Part shown: in pieces, positions 46,584 through 55,455 of the stretch
Position numbering within the stretch: the stretch's first letter is position 1
How the letters are laid out: each line of letters opens with the position of its first letter
Assembly (NCBI GenBank): GCA_007117865.1
Contig: SKFT01000018.1
Span: 1 to 61,340 of the forward strand
DNA length: 61,340 bases
Direction of reading: 5' to 3'
From: Puniceicoccaceae bacterium
Lineage (GTDB): Bacteria > Verrucomicrobiota > Verrucomicrobiia > Opitutales > Coraliomargaritaceae
Notes under the pieces: generated by a model
The model's database searches: none
Told to the model about the DNA's origin: nothing
The model's input: the letters and a program-made list of their open reading frames with translations, nothing else
Made by a program: the position numbers and the translations under genes

Positions 46584-46895
46584 ATGGCGAATAATTTGAC
46601 CAAACGCGATATCGTTCTCGATATTTACAATAAAACCGGCATAGCCCAAAAAGATGTGAGGGTGGCTGTTCAGAAGACGCTGGATGCGATTGCTGAAGCG
46701 CTCTTGCGTGGAGACAACGTCGAGTTGAGAAACTTTGGTGTTTTCGAAGTGCAGATGCGCAAGTCGCGCATCGGCCGCAACCCGAATCAGCCGGAAAAGG
46801 ATGTTGTGATCCCTGCCCGGGCCGTGATTAAGTTTAAAGCTGGCAAGGAATTGAAAGCTGGACTCAGAGAGCTGGATTTGAAGAACCTGGGATAA
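46584..46895 (+). CDS. HU/IHF-family DNA-binding protein
   Basis: 103 residues, the usual length. N-terminal helical part NLTKRDIVLDIYNKTGIAQ, the strand VELRNFGVFEV, and the DNA-bending arm RKSRIGRNPNQPEKDVVIPARAVIKFKAGKEL with the intercalating Pro in RNP. It bends and packs DNA. A good Shine-Dalgarno (AGGAG, 6 bases before ATG 46584) is present. Divergent from the ClpX-like gene and 28 bases ahead of hisS. Confidence 0.93.
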   Translation: MANNLTKRDIVLDIYNKTGIAQKDVRVAVQKTLDAIAEALLRGDNVELRNFGVFEVQMRKSRIGRNPNQPEKDVVIPARAVIKFKAGKELKAGLRELDLKNLG

Positions 46896-46923
46896 GCTGC
46901 CTCAGGTCGCTCCCCGAATCGCC

Positions 46924-48297
46924 ATGCAGTTTCAAACCCTTCCCGGCTTCCGCGAATTTTATCCGGATGACTGTCTGCTGCGCAATCACCTGTTTGCCAC
47001 ATGGAAAAGTTGTGCCCGGGCGTATGCCTACAGCGAATATGATGCTCCGGTGCTGGAGCCGCTATCGTTATATGTCGAGAAATCGGGTGAGGAGATCGTC
47101 GGCCAGCTATTCCACTTTACTGACCGGGGTGAGCGCGAGGTAGCGCTGCGTCCGGAGATGACCCCTTCACTGGCGCGCCTCGTTGGTGCCAAGGCGAATG
47201 CCCTCAAGCGTCCGATCCGCTGGTTCAATATCAGCGAGCAATACCGCTATGAGCGTCCACAGAAAGGCCGCTTGCGTGCCTTTTATCAATTCAATGCAGA
47301 CATCCTCGGCATTGCCGAGCCAACTGCCGATGCCGAGTTGATCGCCCTTCTGGTGGCCTCCCTCAAAGGACTTGGCCTTGGGGCTGATAGCGTGCAGGTG
47401 CGATTGAGTGATCGCCTGCTGTGGCATGTTTTGTTGAAAGCGGCTAATTTGTCGGCGGAAGCCACAACCGCCGTGCTCGCCGTGGTCGATAAACTCGGAC
47501 GAATGCCGCGGGAAAAGTCGCTGGCTGCGCTTGAGCCGTGGATGGATGATGCCAGCAGCTGGTTGTCAGGAATCGAAGCGATGATGCGCGAAGTGCGCGA
47601 CTTCCTGGCATTGGAAACGTATTTCGTTGAGTTGGCAAAGCCCTTGGAAGCGTCAGACCGTAAATTTGTCGGCGCGCGTTTGGACCAGTGGCGGATTCTT
47701 TTGGCAGAGCTGGATGCCCTGGGCTGCTCACCATTTGTCCAAATTGATCTGAGCATTGTTCGCGGCTTGGCTTACTATACCGGTTTTGTTTTTGAAGCCT
47801 TTGAGGCGACTGGCGAAGGACGTGCCCTCGCCGGTGGGGGACGTTATGACGACTTGGTGCAAAAGCTGGGTGGTCCTGCAATGCCGGCTGTTGGCTTTGC
47901 CATGGGCGATGTGACGGTGACGGATTTGCTGCGTGCCAAGGATTTGTTGCCCCGTTATTTTGAGAAAGCGGATGTCGGTTTGGTTGTGGAGCCCTCCGCG
48001 CCGCGGGCCAATGCGTTGCTGTTTGCGCAAACCCTGCGCGCTGCTGGCTATTCGGTTGAGATGCCGTTGAGCGGTCAGAGCCTCAACAAACAAATCAAAG
48101 CAATGCGGCAAAAGGGTCCCCGCCTAATGGCGATTTTCAAATCCGCTGAAGAGGATTTGGCCACCTATGCTGATGGTCGGGTCGAGTTGCTGGATGTTGC
48201 TGCCAATGTCCGCCGTGAAATCAAAACCGATTTATCCCTGCTCGTGCCGCAAGCGTTGGCATTTTTGCAGGAGGGCACGTTCGCAGAGGATAATTGA
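46924..48297 (+). CDS. hisS: Histidyl-tRNA synthetase
   Basis: 457 residues, class II. Motif 2 region RYERPQKGRLRAFYQFNADILG, the histidine-binding IVRGLAYYTGFVFEAF, motif 3 with GRYDDLVQKLGG, and a C-terminal anticodon-binding domain (ADVGLVVEPSAPRANAL onward). The LAYYTG loop and complete anticodon domain favour HisS rather than the regulatory paralogue HisZ. Three bases separate its stop from the tatC start, so these are co-transcribed. Confidence 0.93.
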   Translation: MQFQTLPGFREFYPDDCLLRNHLFATWKSCARAYAYSEYDAPVLEPLSLYVEKSGEEIVGQLFHFTDRGEREVALRPEMTPSLARLVGAKANALKRPIRWFNISEQYRYERPQKGRLRAFYQFNADILGIAEPTADAELIALLVASLKGLGLGADSVQVRLSDRLLWHVLLKAANLSAEATTAVLAVVDKLGRMPREKSLAALEPWMDDASSWLSGIEAMMREVRDFLALETYFVELAKPLEASDRKFVGARLDQWRILLAELDALGCSPFVQIDLSIVRGLAYYTGFVFEAFEATGEGRALAGGGRYDDLVQKLGGPAMPAVGFAMGDVTVTDLLRAKDLLPRYFEKADVGLVVEPSAPRANALLFAQTLRAAGYSVEMPLSGQSLNKQIKAMRQKGPRLMAIFKSAEEDLATYADGRVELLDVAANVRREIKTDLSLLVPQALAFLQEGTFAEDN

Positions 48298-48300
48298 GCT

Positions 48301-49188
48301 ATGGCGGATAAGAAGAAGGAGAATGGTGAAGGTCCATCCGCAACCGATCCTTACCAAGATTGGCAAGAGGATGAGGATGGTTTTAACGAGGAAATGGGCT
48401 GGGATGATGAATTGGATGAGGGCGCTTCCGATGATGACGGTAGTGGAATGACCTTTCTGGAACACCTTGAAGCCTTTCGTTGGACCCTGATATATAGTCT
48501 AATTGCGTTTGTGGTCGGGGCAGGATTTGTGGCGATTTTCCTCGGAGAGATCTCACGTTTTATTCAAATGCCACTGGGGCAGGCTTATGGTTCATTGGAA
48601 TTGGCTCGTCAAAATTTGATCACTTATCGTCCAATGGGCGTTTTCACCGTGCTCCTACAGGTGGTCTTTTTGGGTGGTTTTATTCTGTCGTTACCATTCA
48701 TTCTGTATATGCTGGCAAGGTTTGTTGCGCCAGCGCTAACCGTTAAAGAGCTGCGGGTTGTCAAACCCTGTTGTGTTGCTTCGGTTGTGCTGTTTTTGCT
48801 GGGCGTGTTCTTTTCTTTTTTTGTGGTTTTGCCAATGACTCTGGCGGTAAGCGTTCGCTTCAACCGTTTTTTTGGCTTCGACCTTTTATTTGCCGCATCC
48901 GAATACTACAGCCTTGTGGTCTGGTTTTCATTGGCGATGGGTTTCTTTTTTCAGTTCCCCCTCGTCATACTTTTATTGGTTTACATGGAGGTAGTGACGA
49001 CCGCCATGCTTAAAGCCTTCCGTCGTCACGTCTTCCTCGGTTTGGCTATCTTTGCCGCCCTGATTACGCCTGGTGGTGATCCCATCTCTTTATTAATTAT
49101 GACCGCGCCGATGTATGGATTTTATGAATTCTCCATCATCATTGGTCGCCGCATCGAGCGCAGAAAGATGCGGGCGTCCGATTGCTAA
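48301..49188 (+). CDS. tatC: Sec-independent protein translocase TatC
   Basis: 295 residues with six hydrophobic segments. FLEHLEAFRWTLIYSLIAFVVGAG is the conserved N-terminal helix region (E and R for signal recognition), and YRPMGVFTVLLQVV and LITPGGDPISLLIMTAPMYGFYE are hallmark TatC segments. It forms the twin-arginine receptor. Unusually, about 48 N-terminal residues precede this region and are highly acidic (QEDEDGFNEEMGWDDELDEG). TatA/TatB are not nearby. Confidence 0.94.
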   Translation: MADKKKENGEGPSATDPYQDWQEDEDGFNEEMGWDDELDEGASDDDGSGMTFLEHLEAFRWTLIYSLIAFVVGAGFVAIFLGEISRFIQMPLGQAYGSLELARQNLITYRPMGVFTVLLQVVFLGGFILSLPFILYMLARFVAPALTVKELRVVKPCCVASVVLFLLGVFFSFFVVLPMTLAVSVRFNRFFGFDLLFAASEYYSLVVWFSLAMGFFFQFPLVILLLVYMEVVTTAMLKAFRRHVFLGLAIFAALITPGGDPISLLIMTAPMYGFYEFSIIIGRRIERRKMRASDC

Positions 49189-49248
49189 TACCAAATTCTC
49201 AAAAATTTAACGAATTCGGTAGCACGGGCTATTTCATCCTAAAATCAG

Positions 49249-49328
49249 TAGATCAGTAAGTTACTGGAGGCCTATTTGCAGGCCACTCTGAATTCTGACT
49301 ACTGCCTCCTGAATACCTGAGTAGTTAC
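49249..49328. repeat. Dispersed repeat copy A (half element)
   Basis: In the convergent tatC/TPR gap. It ends in CCTGAATACCTGAGTAGTTACC (49307-49328 region); 19 bases of that (CCTGAATACCTGAGTAGTT) recur exactly at 52790-52808, and its reverse complement GGTAACTACTCAGG appears at 52651-52664. Also holds small palindromes CAGTAAGTTACTG (49254-49266) and GGCCT-N6-AGGCC (49269-49284). Confidence 0.55.
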
Positions 49329-49336
49329 CTATAAGG

Positions 49337-50236
49337 TTAAAAAACACCACCCACTTGTTGGTTCAACCCATTGGGGCGAAACGCATGTGCTACCGCCTGG
49401 CCTGATGCCTTCGGATCTCCTGCACCCGCAGCCCACTTCAAATGTTTGCGTCCCTGCTCACTATCGCCGATAAAATACTCCCTGAGCCCTATGATAAGGT
49501 GGGCTTCCGTTTCTTCCCGCAAGTTGGATACACTGGCCAGTAACTGGTTCGGCGACAGCTGTTCACTGAGGTATTCCAAGAGCGGCAGAGGCCATGCGCG
49601 ATCGCGCAAGTTGCGCTTGGCATAACGCAGTGAAAGCGCTGCCTGTTCAGACTGATCCTGCGCCTGTTCCGCAATGAATCGTATGAAAAAAGGATAGAGA
49701 GAAAAGGTATTTTCACGTTGATACATGAGAATCGCAGTGCGGGATCTCTCAGATGCGCCGGAATAATCACCCCTTGCAAGTAATGCCCATGCCAGCGATT
49801 CATAATAGCTCCCATTGATAGGGTAGTCACGTACGGCTTCGCTCAGCGACCGCACCGCAGTCGAGTAGTCTTGCAAGCGCATTGCAGCCAGACCGTGCCG
49901 ATTCCAAATAAAGGCGTTGTGGGGACGCAATAGCAGCAGTTGGTGATACAGGTAGAGGGCTTGGAGGTCGTCACTACTGGCTTCCGCAGCTTCTGCAGAT
50001 TGTAGCAGGGCATCCCAATCCAAAGGGATTTCATTGGCAGAGGTATCTGTCGGGATGGGAGCTATCCATCCATTGTTTTGCTGGTTGTTGGCTGACACGG
50101 GACCATTGAGGAAGAAATAAAACAGCAGCAATAGTTGCCAACCGCCAACGTAAGCAAGAACGTTATGCCGCCACCCAATGGGGGACGGATTATTTGGGGC
50201 CAAACTGGCAACATGAGCCCTGATCATACCATTCAT
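49337..50236 (-). CDS. TPR-containing membrane-anchored or secreted protein
   Basis: 299 residues. A hydrophobic stretch at ~30-50 (YVGGWQLLLLFYFFLNGPVSANN) acts as signal or anchor. TPR-like helical repeats fill residues ~75-200, with typical spacing in FIWNRHGLAAMRLQDYSTAVRSLSEAVRDYP and SYYESLAWALLARGDYSGASERSRTAILM. No catalytic domain. Probably a periplasmic protein-interaction module. The last residues, GLNQQVGGVF, are unremarkable. Divergent from the Na/Pi transporter gene with 94 bases between. Confidence 0.72.
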   Translation of the reverse strand: MNGMIRAHVASLAPNNPSPIGWRHNVLAYVGGWQLLLLFYFFLNGPVSANNQQNNGWIAPIPTDTSANEIPLDWDALLQSAEAAEASSDDLQALYLYHQLLLLRPHNAFIWNRHGLAAMRLQDYSTAVRSLSEAVRDYPINGSYYESLAWALLARGDYSGASERSRTAILMYQRENTFSLYPFFIRFIAEQAQDQSEQAALSLRYAKRNLRDRAWPLPLLEYLSEQLSPNQLLASVSNLREETEAHLIIGLREYFIGDSEQGRKHLKWAAGAGDPKASGQAVAHAFRPNGLNQQVGGVF

Positions 50237-50330
50237 AAAATCGCCTTTATTTCGAATGGCAAATCAGAAGCGTCAGTTTTTTCATTGCCAGCGCTAGGCG
50301 TTTTTGACTTCTTCTGAGGTTTTCCCCGCA

Positions 50331-51992
50331 ATGCTAACTCTATTTTACATCATCGGTAGTCTTGGGCTTTTTCTTTATGGAATGAAAGTAATGAGCGAGG
50401 GCCTGCAAAAGGTTTCTGGTGAAAAACTGCGTAGTCTTGTCCGCAGCCTCACCCTAACCCGCTTTCACGGCGTCCTGTCCGGAACATTTATCACAACGCT
50501 GGTCCAGTCTTCCAGCGCAAGCACCGTGATGATGGTTAGTTTTGTCAATGCCGGCTTGTTGAATCTTCGACAGGCTATTGGCATGATCATGGGTGCCAAC
50601 CTCGGCACCACTAGCACTTTTTGGATTATTGCTTTGATCGGCTTTCGCTTCCAATTTACCCATATGGCTTTGCCTGCTGTCGGGCTTGGCGTATTCCTTC
50701 TTTTTCAAAAACCAACCAAGTTGCGAGAGATTGGTGAAACCCTAATCGGTTTTGGGATTTTGTTTCTGGGGCTTAATTTGCTTAAGGATAGCGTTCCAGA
50801 TGTGAGCCTGCACCTGGAGTTATTCGAATCGTTTAAAGCGATGGGGCAGTATGGGTTTCTCTCAGTGCTGCTCTTTTTCTTCTTTGGCATTATTCTGACG
50901 ATTGCGGTCCAATCCTCTTCTGTTGCTGGAGCCATTACACTAACACTGGTTGCCAAGGGGTGGATCGATTACGACTTGGCTGCGGCAATTATTCTAGGGG
51001 AAAATGTCGGCACAACCATAACTGCCAATATCGCTGCTCTGGCAGCTAATACCGAGGCCAAACGTGCTGCGCGTGCGCACTTTCTGTTCAATATCATCGG
51101 CGTATGCTGGATGCTGCCGCTGTTTTATTTGTTTCTTAATTTTGTCAGTTGGATAACGCCACTTGCAGGCTATGGCGACGCTTCTGATGTCGCAGTGAAG
51201 TTGGCCGTTTTTCATACGTCCTTTAATTTGATTAACACTGCGCTTCTGATTGGTTTTGTGCCGCAGTTGGCTGCGATAGCCACTAAAATGGTCGGCAAAG
51301 GGGAACAGCGTCAAAGCTTTCGGTTTGTGCGATCAGGTCACGGACATAACCTTCCCCGAACCGGGGAGATGTTACTTGCCGAGGCCGCTCGCGGGGTATC
51401 CACCATGGGGGAGTTGACGCACGCTATGTTTAAGGGATTTCTCGAGGTTTACGAGAGCCCTGATCAAGACCGTGGCTCGCGCATTCGAGAGCTGAAGGAT
51501 ATGGAAGGGGAGAGTGACCGCATGGCAGAGGAAATCACCCAATGCCTTATCCTTTGTGCTTCAGAGGAAATCAGTCAGACGCGCACTGCCGAAGTGACCG
51601 CTCTTATGCGAGTTGTTTCCGAATTGGAGGCCGTCGGTGATGCTTGTTACAAATTAGTCCGCTTAGCCGAGCGTAAATATCGCAAAAAGCGCATACTGCC
51701 GCCTGAGACTCAGGATGCCATTGCCAGTTTTGGGCGTCAGGTAGACCAATTCCTGACTTTTCAGCAGCAGTGTTTTCAGAAAAACGTTACTGCTTCTGAT
51801 ATGGAAAAAGCCAACGACTTGGAGGATTTAATTGACCGTAGCCGCAAGCGCTTGCGCAGAGAAGCGGTCCACCGCATGGCCGACCCCGCCAACATCAAAA
51901 GCGAAATGCTCTTTATCGATATCATCAATACCATTGAGCGTATCGGTGACCATTGCTTGAATATTTTGGAAATGCTGCGCCAAAGAAAATAG
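50331..51992 (+). CDS. Na+/Pi cotransporter family protein with PhoU-like domain
   Basis: 553 residues from ATG 50331. Two inverted Na_Pi_cotrans repeats are seen in LVQSSSASTVMMVSFVNAG and IAVQSSSVAGAITLTLV, both with the QSSS motif, and GLFLYGMKVMSEGLQ is the family N-terminus. The C-terminal ~190 residues form a PhoU-like helical domain (SELEAVGDACYKLVRLAE, INTIERIGDHCLNILE). Likely phosphate uptake or export at the inner membrane. A TTG at 50304 is a weaker start. Confidence 0.9.
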   Translation: MLTLFYIIGSLGLFLYGMKVMSEGLQKVSGEKLRSLVRSLTLTRFHGVLSGTFITTLVQSSSASTVMMVSFVNAGLLNLRQAIGMIMGANLGTTSTFWIIALIGFRFQFTHMALPAVGLGVFLLFQKPTKLREIGETLIGFGILFLGLNLLKDSVPDVSLHLELFESFKAMGQYGFLSVLLFFFFGIILTIAVQSSSVAGAITLTLVAKGWIDYDLAAAIILGENVGTTITANIAALAANTEAKRAARAHFLFNIIGVCWMLPLFYLFLNFVSWITPLAGYGDASDVAVKLAVFHTSFNLINTALLIGFVPQLAAIATKMVGKGEQRQSFRFVRSGHGHNLPRTGEMLLAEAARGVSTMGELTHAMFKGFLEVYESPDQDRGSRIRELKDMEGESDRMAEEITQCLILCASEEISQTRTAEVTALMRVVSELEAVGDACYKLVRLAERKYRKKRILPPETQDAIASFGRQVDQFLTFQQQCFQKNVTASDMEKANDLEDLIDRSRKRLRREAVHRMADPANIKSEMLFIDIINTIERIGDHCLNILEMLRQRK

Positions 51993-52116
51993 TGATTCAT
52001 CCTCCAGACTGTGGAACGGTCAAAAATGAATTGTCAATTAGCGGGAATAATTGTCTCGGCCAGATCATCTAACTGCTTTCTCCAATACATTCTCTAATAC
52101 AAAATTATCAAAAATT

Positions 52117-52644
52117 ATGAAAATCATCAAACTGTCATTCCTCTCGTTAATCACTGTTGCCGGCCTTGCTTGGACTTCTGCCTCGGTTCATGCCTCCGGT
52201 TGCTGTGCTTCTCAGGCTGCTGTGGTTCCTGCTGAAGGTCCTTCTACTGCCGTTGCACCGACATCAGTTAATGCTTCTGTGGCCGAGCCATCGGAACGCG
52301 GTTTTTTTGCCCGTTTGTTCGGTCGATTTAGTTCCTCGCGCAGCTGTGAGGTGGCATCCAAAAGCGACATTTGCCCTGTCGCCGAAAAGACCCATCAGGC
52401 TGCCCTAATCGTTAACAAGGATAAAGATGAATCCAAATCGGGTGGCTGTTGCCCTGCGCAAGCCGCTTCGTTTCAACTTGCCCTTGTTGGTGCCGACTGT
52501 GGCGACAAAGCCGACTGTGGCGTTAAAGCCGACTGTGCTGCCAAGGCTTGCCCGGCAGTGGCTAACTCCTGCGACAAAGATGCGGATAAAAAATGCTGTC
52601 CAGCTGCTAATTCAGCTAGTGTCCCGCTTGCATCTGCTCAGTAA
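52117..52644 (+). CDS. Small secreted cysteine-rich protein
   Basis: 175 residues from ATG 52117 (MKIIKLSFLSLITVAGLAW); an upstream in-frame start at 52051 is less likely. A signal peptide ends near SVHASG. The mature protein contains 13 cysteines, including CC pairs in GCCASQ, GGCCPAQ and KKCCPAA, and three consecutive ADCxxK units. Ala/Ser/Lys-rich spacers separate the clusters. The arrangement suggests metal or thiol chemistry in the envelope, but no family is recognised. It lies between the Na/Pi transporter gene and a convergent rhomboid gene. Confidence 0.75.
   Translation: MKIIKLSFLSLITVAGLAWTSASVHASGCCASQAAVVPAEGPSTAVAPTSVNASVAEPSERGFFARLFGRFSSSRSCEVASKSDICPVAEKTHQAALIVNKDKDESKSGGCCPAQAASFQLALVGADCGDKADCGVKADCAAKACPAVANSCDKDADKKCCPAANSASVPLASAQ
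52492..52545 (+). repeat. 18-bp tandem repeat, three units, inside the Cys-rich gene
   Basis: Units 52492-52509, 52510-52527 and 52528-52545 each begin GCCGACTGTG and encode ADCGDK, ADCGVK and ADCAAK. In-frame, so length variation by slippage would add or remove one Cys-containing hexapeptide. Confidence 0.8.
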
Positions 52645-52650
52645 TTTATT

Positions 52651-52808
52651 GGTAACTACTCAGGGGGCAGAATTCAGATGACAGGAGTCAGTAGCTAATT
52701 ATCAACTACTTGCGCCTTAGCTACCACCCGCCTTTTTGTCGAAGTGGTCTGCTTCACAACTCGCTTATATTCAATTCAGACTCCTGAATCCTGAATACCT
52801 GAGTAGTT
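52651..52808. repeat. Dispersed repeat copy B (inverted-repeat element, ~155 bp)
   Basis: AACTACTCAGG (52654-52664) and CCTGAGTAGTT (52798-52808) are perfect 11-bp terminal inverted repeats. Inside them, CAGGAGTC on the left pairs with GACTCCTG on the right. The right half resembles copy A at 49.3 kb. No ORF inside. Located in the convergent gap between the Cys-rich gene and rhomboid; looks like a MITE or REP-type element. Confidence 0.6.
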
Positions 52809-52820
52809 GCGAATTTGGTG

Positions 52821-53861
52821 TTATATCCACCCCATGGCTGCTACCCAAGCCAGAAGAATAATCCAAAAAACAAATAGCAAACCACACCAGCGGGAAAAAC
52901 GTTCGTATTGGAAAAAATGTTTTCTCATAACTGCGATTGGTATACCGAACAGTAAGCCTACACCAAAACCGCTCAAATGTGCGATTAGATCAATGCGTCG
53001 CATTAATTCATCCCCTTCACCTGCTCCCATAAAGGCCAACAGGGCTAGACCAGCCAAAAGCGGAATCAGCCAGTTGGGTAATCCCAAGGATGTTGTTCGA
53101 GCCCTTATGCTCATGACGATGCCGGTTGCGGTTAACAGACCAAGCGCTGCAAATACGGCTGTCGAGGAACCAATAGAAAAATGATCCGCCGGAAAATAAA
53201 TACCCGCTGTTAACGCTGTCCCCATTGCGCCACACAACAGTATGATAGCCCAAGCCAATGGGCCTCCATAGAGTTTTCCTAAAAGTAAGGTAAATCCCGC
53301 ACCAGTCAAAATGTTTGCTACCAAATGGGCACTGTCAGCATGCAGGAATAGGGCTGTGACACACCGCCACCATTCACCCTGACGAATAATTGCAACGGCA
53401 TCAGCACGGCCAATTTCAGTCCATATCGGTGATTGTTGCTGCATCGCAAAAAAGCCTGCTAGTAACATAGTATAAACCATCGCGCTGGACCAGCACAATG
53501 GGTATTCAGGTTGATCTTCTACCGAGTCCCTCCTTTTTCTGCGTAATTTGGAGAAGGCGACGATCTCGAAGCTGACTTCTTCCGCCGATTCTGGCGAGGT
53601 GCATAGGATGTGTCGGCCCTCACTGAAAAAAGCCCAATAACTTTCACCCATCGCCAAGATAGCCAAACCAAACTCATCTGCAACCGCTTTTTTTCGAAAG
53701 ACTGCTACAGGGACAAGTCCTTTTGGGGCTTGGAAATCCACAGGCAAGATACCAATTACGGGATCATGCTTCGACATGCAGCGGCCTTCGTCTCTTATTT
53801 CATCGCTTGCATCGGCGTTTTGCTGACCCCTATCTTTTTTACTCGCCATTTTAGTAAGCAT
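52821..53861 (-). CDS. Rhomboid-family intramembrane serine protease
   Basis: 346 residues. A cytosolic N-terminal region of ~120 residues (FRKKAVADEFGLAILAMG) precedes about six membrane helices. Catalytic dyad: S233 in IGSSTAVFA and H295 in IDLIAHLSGFGVG; LFLHADSAHLVANI is the oxyanion His/Asn region. It cleaves membrane proteins within the bilayer; substrates are unknown. Several in-frame starts exist near the N-terminus. Overlaps on the other strand only a frame upstream of the AsmA-like start. Confidence 0.9.
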   Translation of the reverse strand: MLTKMASKKDRGQQNADASDEIRDEGRCMSKHDPVIGILPVDFQAPKGLVPVAVFRKKAVADEFGLAILAMGESYWAFFSEGRHILCTSPESAEEVSFEIVAFSKLRRKRRDSVEDQPEYPLCWSSAMVYTMLLAGFFAMQQQSPIWTEIGRADAVAIIRQGEWWRCVTALFLHADSAHLVANILTGAGFTLLLGKLYGGPLAWAIILLCGAMGTALTAGIYFPADHFSIGSSTAVFAALGLLTATGIVMSIRARTTSLGLPNWLIPLLAGLALLAFMGAGEGDELMRRIDLIAHLSGFGVGLLFGIPIAVMRKHFFQYERFSRWCGLLFVFWIILLAWVAAMGWI

Positions 53862-53915
53862 CTTGCACCATCAATCGACTTCAATCCCAAATTATTCCAA
53901 CCTATTACTATTATT

Positions 53916-54668
53916 ATGCTTAAAAAACTCTTATTTTTCTTCGTAGGACTGATCATTATTGCCGGTGTTACCTTGTTCTTCTTTGGCGGTGGCTGGCTGA
54001 ATGCCATTGTCAAGAGAGGGGTAGAGACGGTGGGTCCCCAGGTAACAGGAACGTCGGTTGAGTTGGATGCTGTTAATTTATCCATTTTCTCCGGAAGTGG
54101 TGCGCTCAATGGCTTACGCGTTGGCAACCCGGAAGGGTTTTCTGACGATACGCTCGTTTCGCTTGGGGGCGTCATTGTACGCATTTCACCCCGCTCACTT
54201 TTAACGGATACCATTGTTGTTGAATACGTCCATCTCTCGGAGCCCAATTTCTTGATTGAGCAGTCGGGGCGCAGAACCAATTTACAAGCTCTGATGGCCA
54301 ATGTGGAATCGTTCGCGCCCTCGGAAAAGGCAGTGGAGGAACAGACAGGGGCGGCACGTAAGGTGATCGTCAAGGAATTGGTGATCGAGAATGCGCGCTT
54401 GCGCGGTAGTCTGCTGGGTCAGACTATCAATGTGCCGATTCCACGCATTGAATTAAAGGATATTGGTGTTGGCGAGGATGGTGTCGCGGTTCAGGATGTG
54501 ATCCAGTTGGTTCTTGGGGCGGTGTTGCGCAATGTCGGTTCTGCGCTCGGCGATCTGGGGCCGCGTCTTGGTGAGATCGGTTCAGATATCGGTTCCAGTG
54601 GTGTAGAGGTTATCCAAAATGTATCCGACGAGGTTCAGGACCGTGTCCGTGGTTTGTTCAATCGCTAG
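53916..54668 (+). CDS. AsmA-like/DUF748-type membrane-anchored protein
   Basis: 250 residues from ATG 53916 (MLKKLLFFFVGLIIIAGVTLFFF); the upstream open frame lies within the divergent rhomboid gene. One N-terminal TM helix, then a beta-rich AsmA-like region (VELDAVNLSIFSGSGALNGLRVGNPEGF) and a helical C-terminus (LGDLGPRLGEIGSDIGSSGVEVIQNVSD). AsmA-type proteins act in the periplasm in envelope lipid or protein handling. The small size indicates one beta unit rather than a long bridge protein. Followed 14 bases later by rsmG. Confidence 0.72.
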   Translation: MLKKLLFFFVGLIIIAGVTLFFFGGGWLNAIVKRGVETVGPQVTGTSVELDAVNLSIFSGSGALNGLRVGNPEGFSDDTLVSLGGVIVRISPRSLLTDTIVVEYVHLSEPNFLIEQSGRRTNLQALMANVESFAPSEKAVEEQTGAARKVIVKELVIENARLRGSLLGQTINVPIPRIELKDIGVGEDGVAVQDVIQLVLGAVLRNVGSALGDLGPRLGEIGSDIGSSGVEVIQNVSDEVQDRVRGLFNR

Positions 54669-54682
54669 GATTTTGCAGCGCC

Positions 54683-55450
54683 ATGCCTTCAGATCCGAGT
54701 TCCTCTGCCGTTGATAATGCTATCGTTTTAGGGACCGAAACGGATTCTAATGCTGCCATTGGAGATTTGGCAAAGGAGCAGGTAGACCGCTCAATTGTGT
54801 GGACGGATTTACAGCGCATTTTCCCTGACGTTCCCACCCGTGCTTGGCCCGTTTTAAAGCACTGGGCGGATTTGATGCGTGAGTGGAATAGCCGTTTAAA
54901 TCTGATTTCCCGCAAAGATATTGATGCACTGGAACGCAAGCACCTAGCACACTGTCTGGTTGCAAGCCGATTTTTACGGCTGATGGAGGGTAGCCGTGTA
55001 TTGGATGTTGGAACGGGCGGGGGCTTGCCCGGATTGCCTTTGGCGATTTGCTACCCGCAGGCGCACTTTACCTTGGTCGATTCAATTGGCAAAAAGGCAC
55101 AAGCCGTTGAAGCAATGCGCAGTGCGCTTGGTTTGCGTAACGTTGTCGTCAAACAGGCCAGAGCAGAAACGCTTAAGCGTGAGTTCGATTTGGTAACGGG
55201 CCGAGCCGTCACTCAAATGAGTGTTTTCTTGGGATGGGTGCGGGGACGCATTCGACCCGGTAGGCGCAATACTCCTCCAAATGGTGTCCTCTACTGGGCT
55301 GGGGGGGATCTTGCTGCAATTGAAGCAGAGATTGGCATAAAACCGCGATTCTCCCTGTCAGTGCAGACCGTTTTGCCTGAGTCGGCTTTTGAGGGTAAAT
55401 TCCTGTTGCATTACGATGTGCGCGACCTGCCTCGGGCCAGAACCGCCTGA
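54683..55450 (+). CDS. rsmG: 16S rRNA (guanine-N7) methyltransferase RsmG
   Basis: 255 residues. Core features are WNSRLNLISRKDIDALERKHLAHCL, SAM motif VLDVGTGGGLPGLPLA, LVDSIGKKAQ and VVKQARAE, with DLVTGRAVT. It methylates G527 of 16S rRNA (E. coli numbering). About 40 N-terminal residues before the core are longer and more acidic than usual, and the C-terminal strand is followed by a basic stretch. It converges on the RAYT gene with 5 bases between stops. Confidence 0.92.
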   Translation: MPSDPSSSAVDNAIVLGTETDSNAAIGDLAKEQVDRSIVWTDLQRIFPDVPTRAWPVLKHWADLMREWNSRLNLISRKDIDALERKHLAHCLVASRFLRLMEGSRVLDVGTGGGLPGLPLAICYPQAHFTLVDSIGKKAQAVEAMRSALGLRNVVVKQARAETLKREFDLVTGRAVTQMSVFLGWVRGRIRPGRRNTPPNGVLYWAGGDLAAIEAEIGIKPRFSLSVQTVLPESAFEGKFLLHYDVRDLPRARTA

Positions 55451-55455
55451 TAAAG

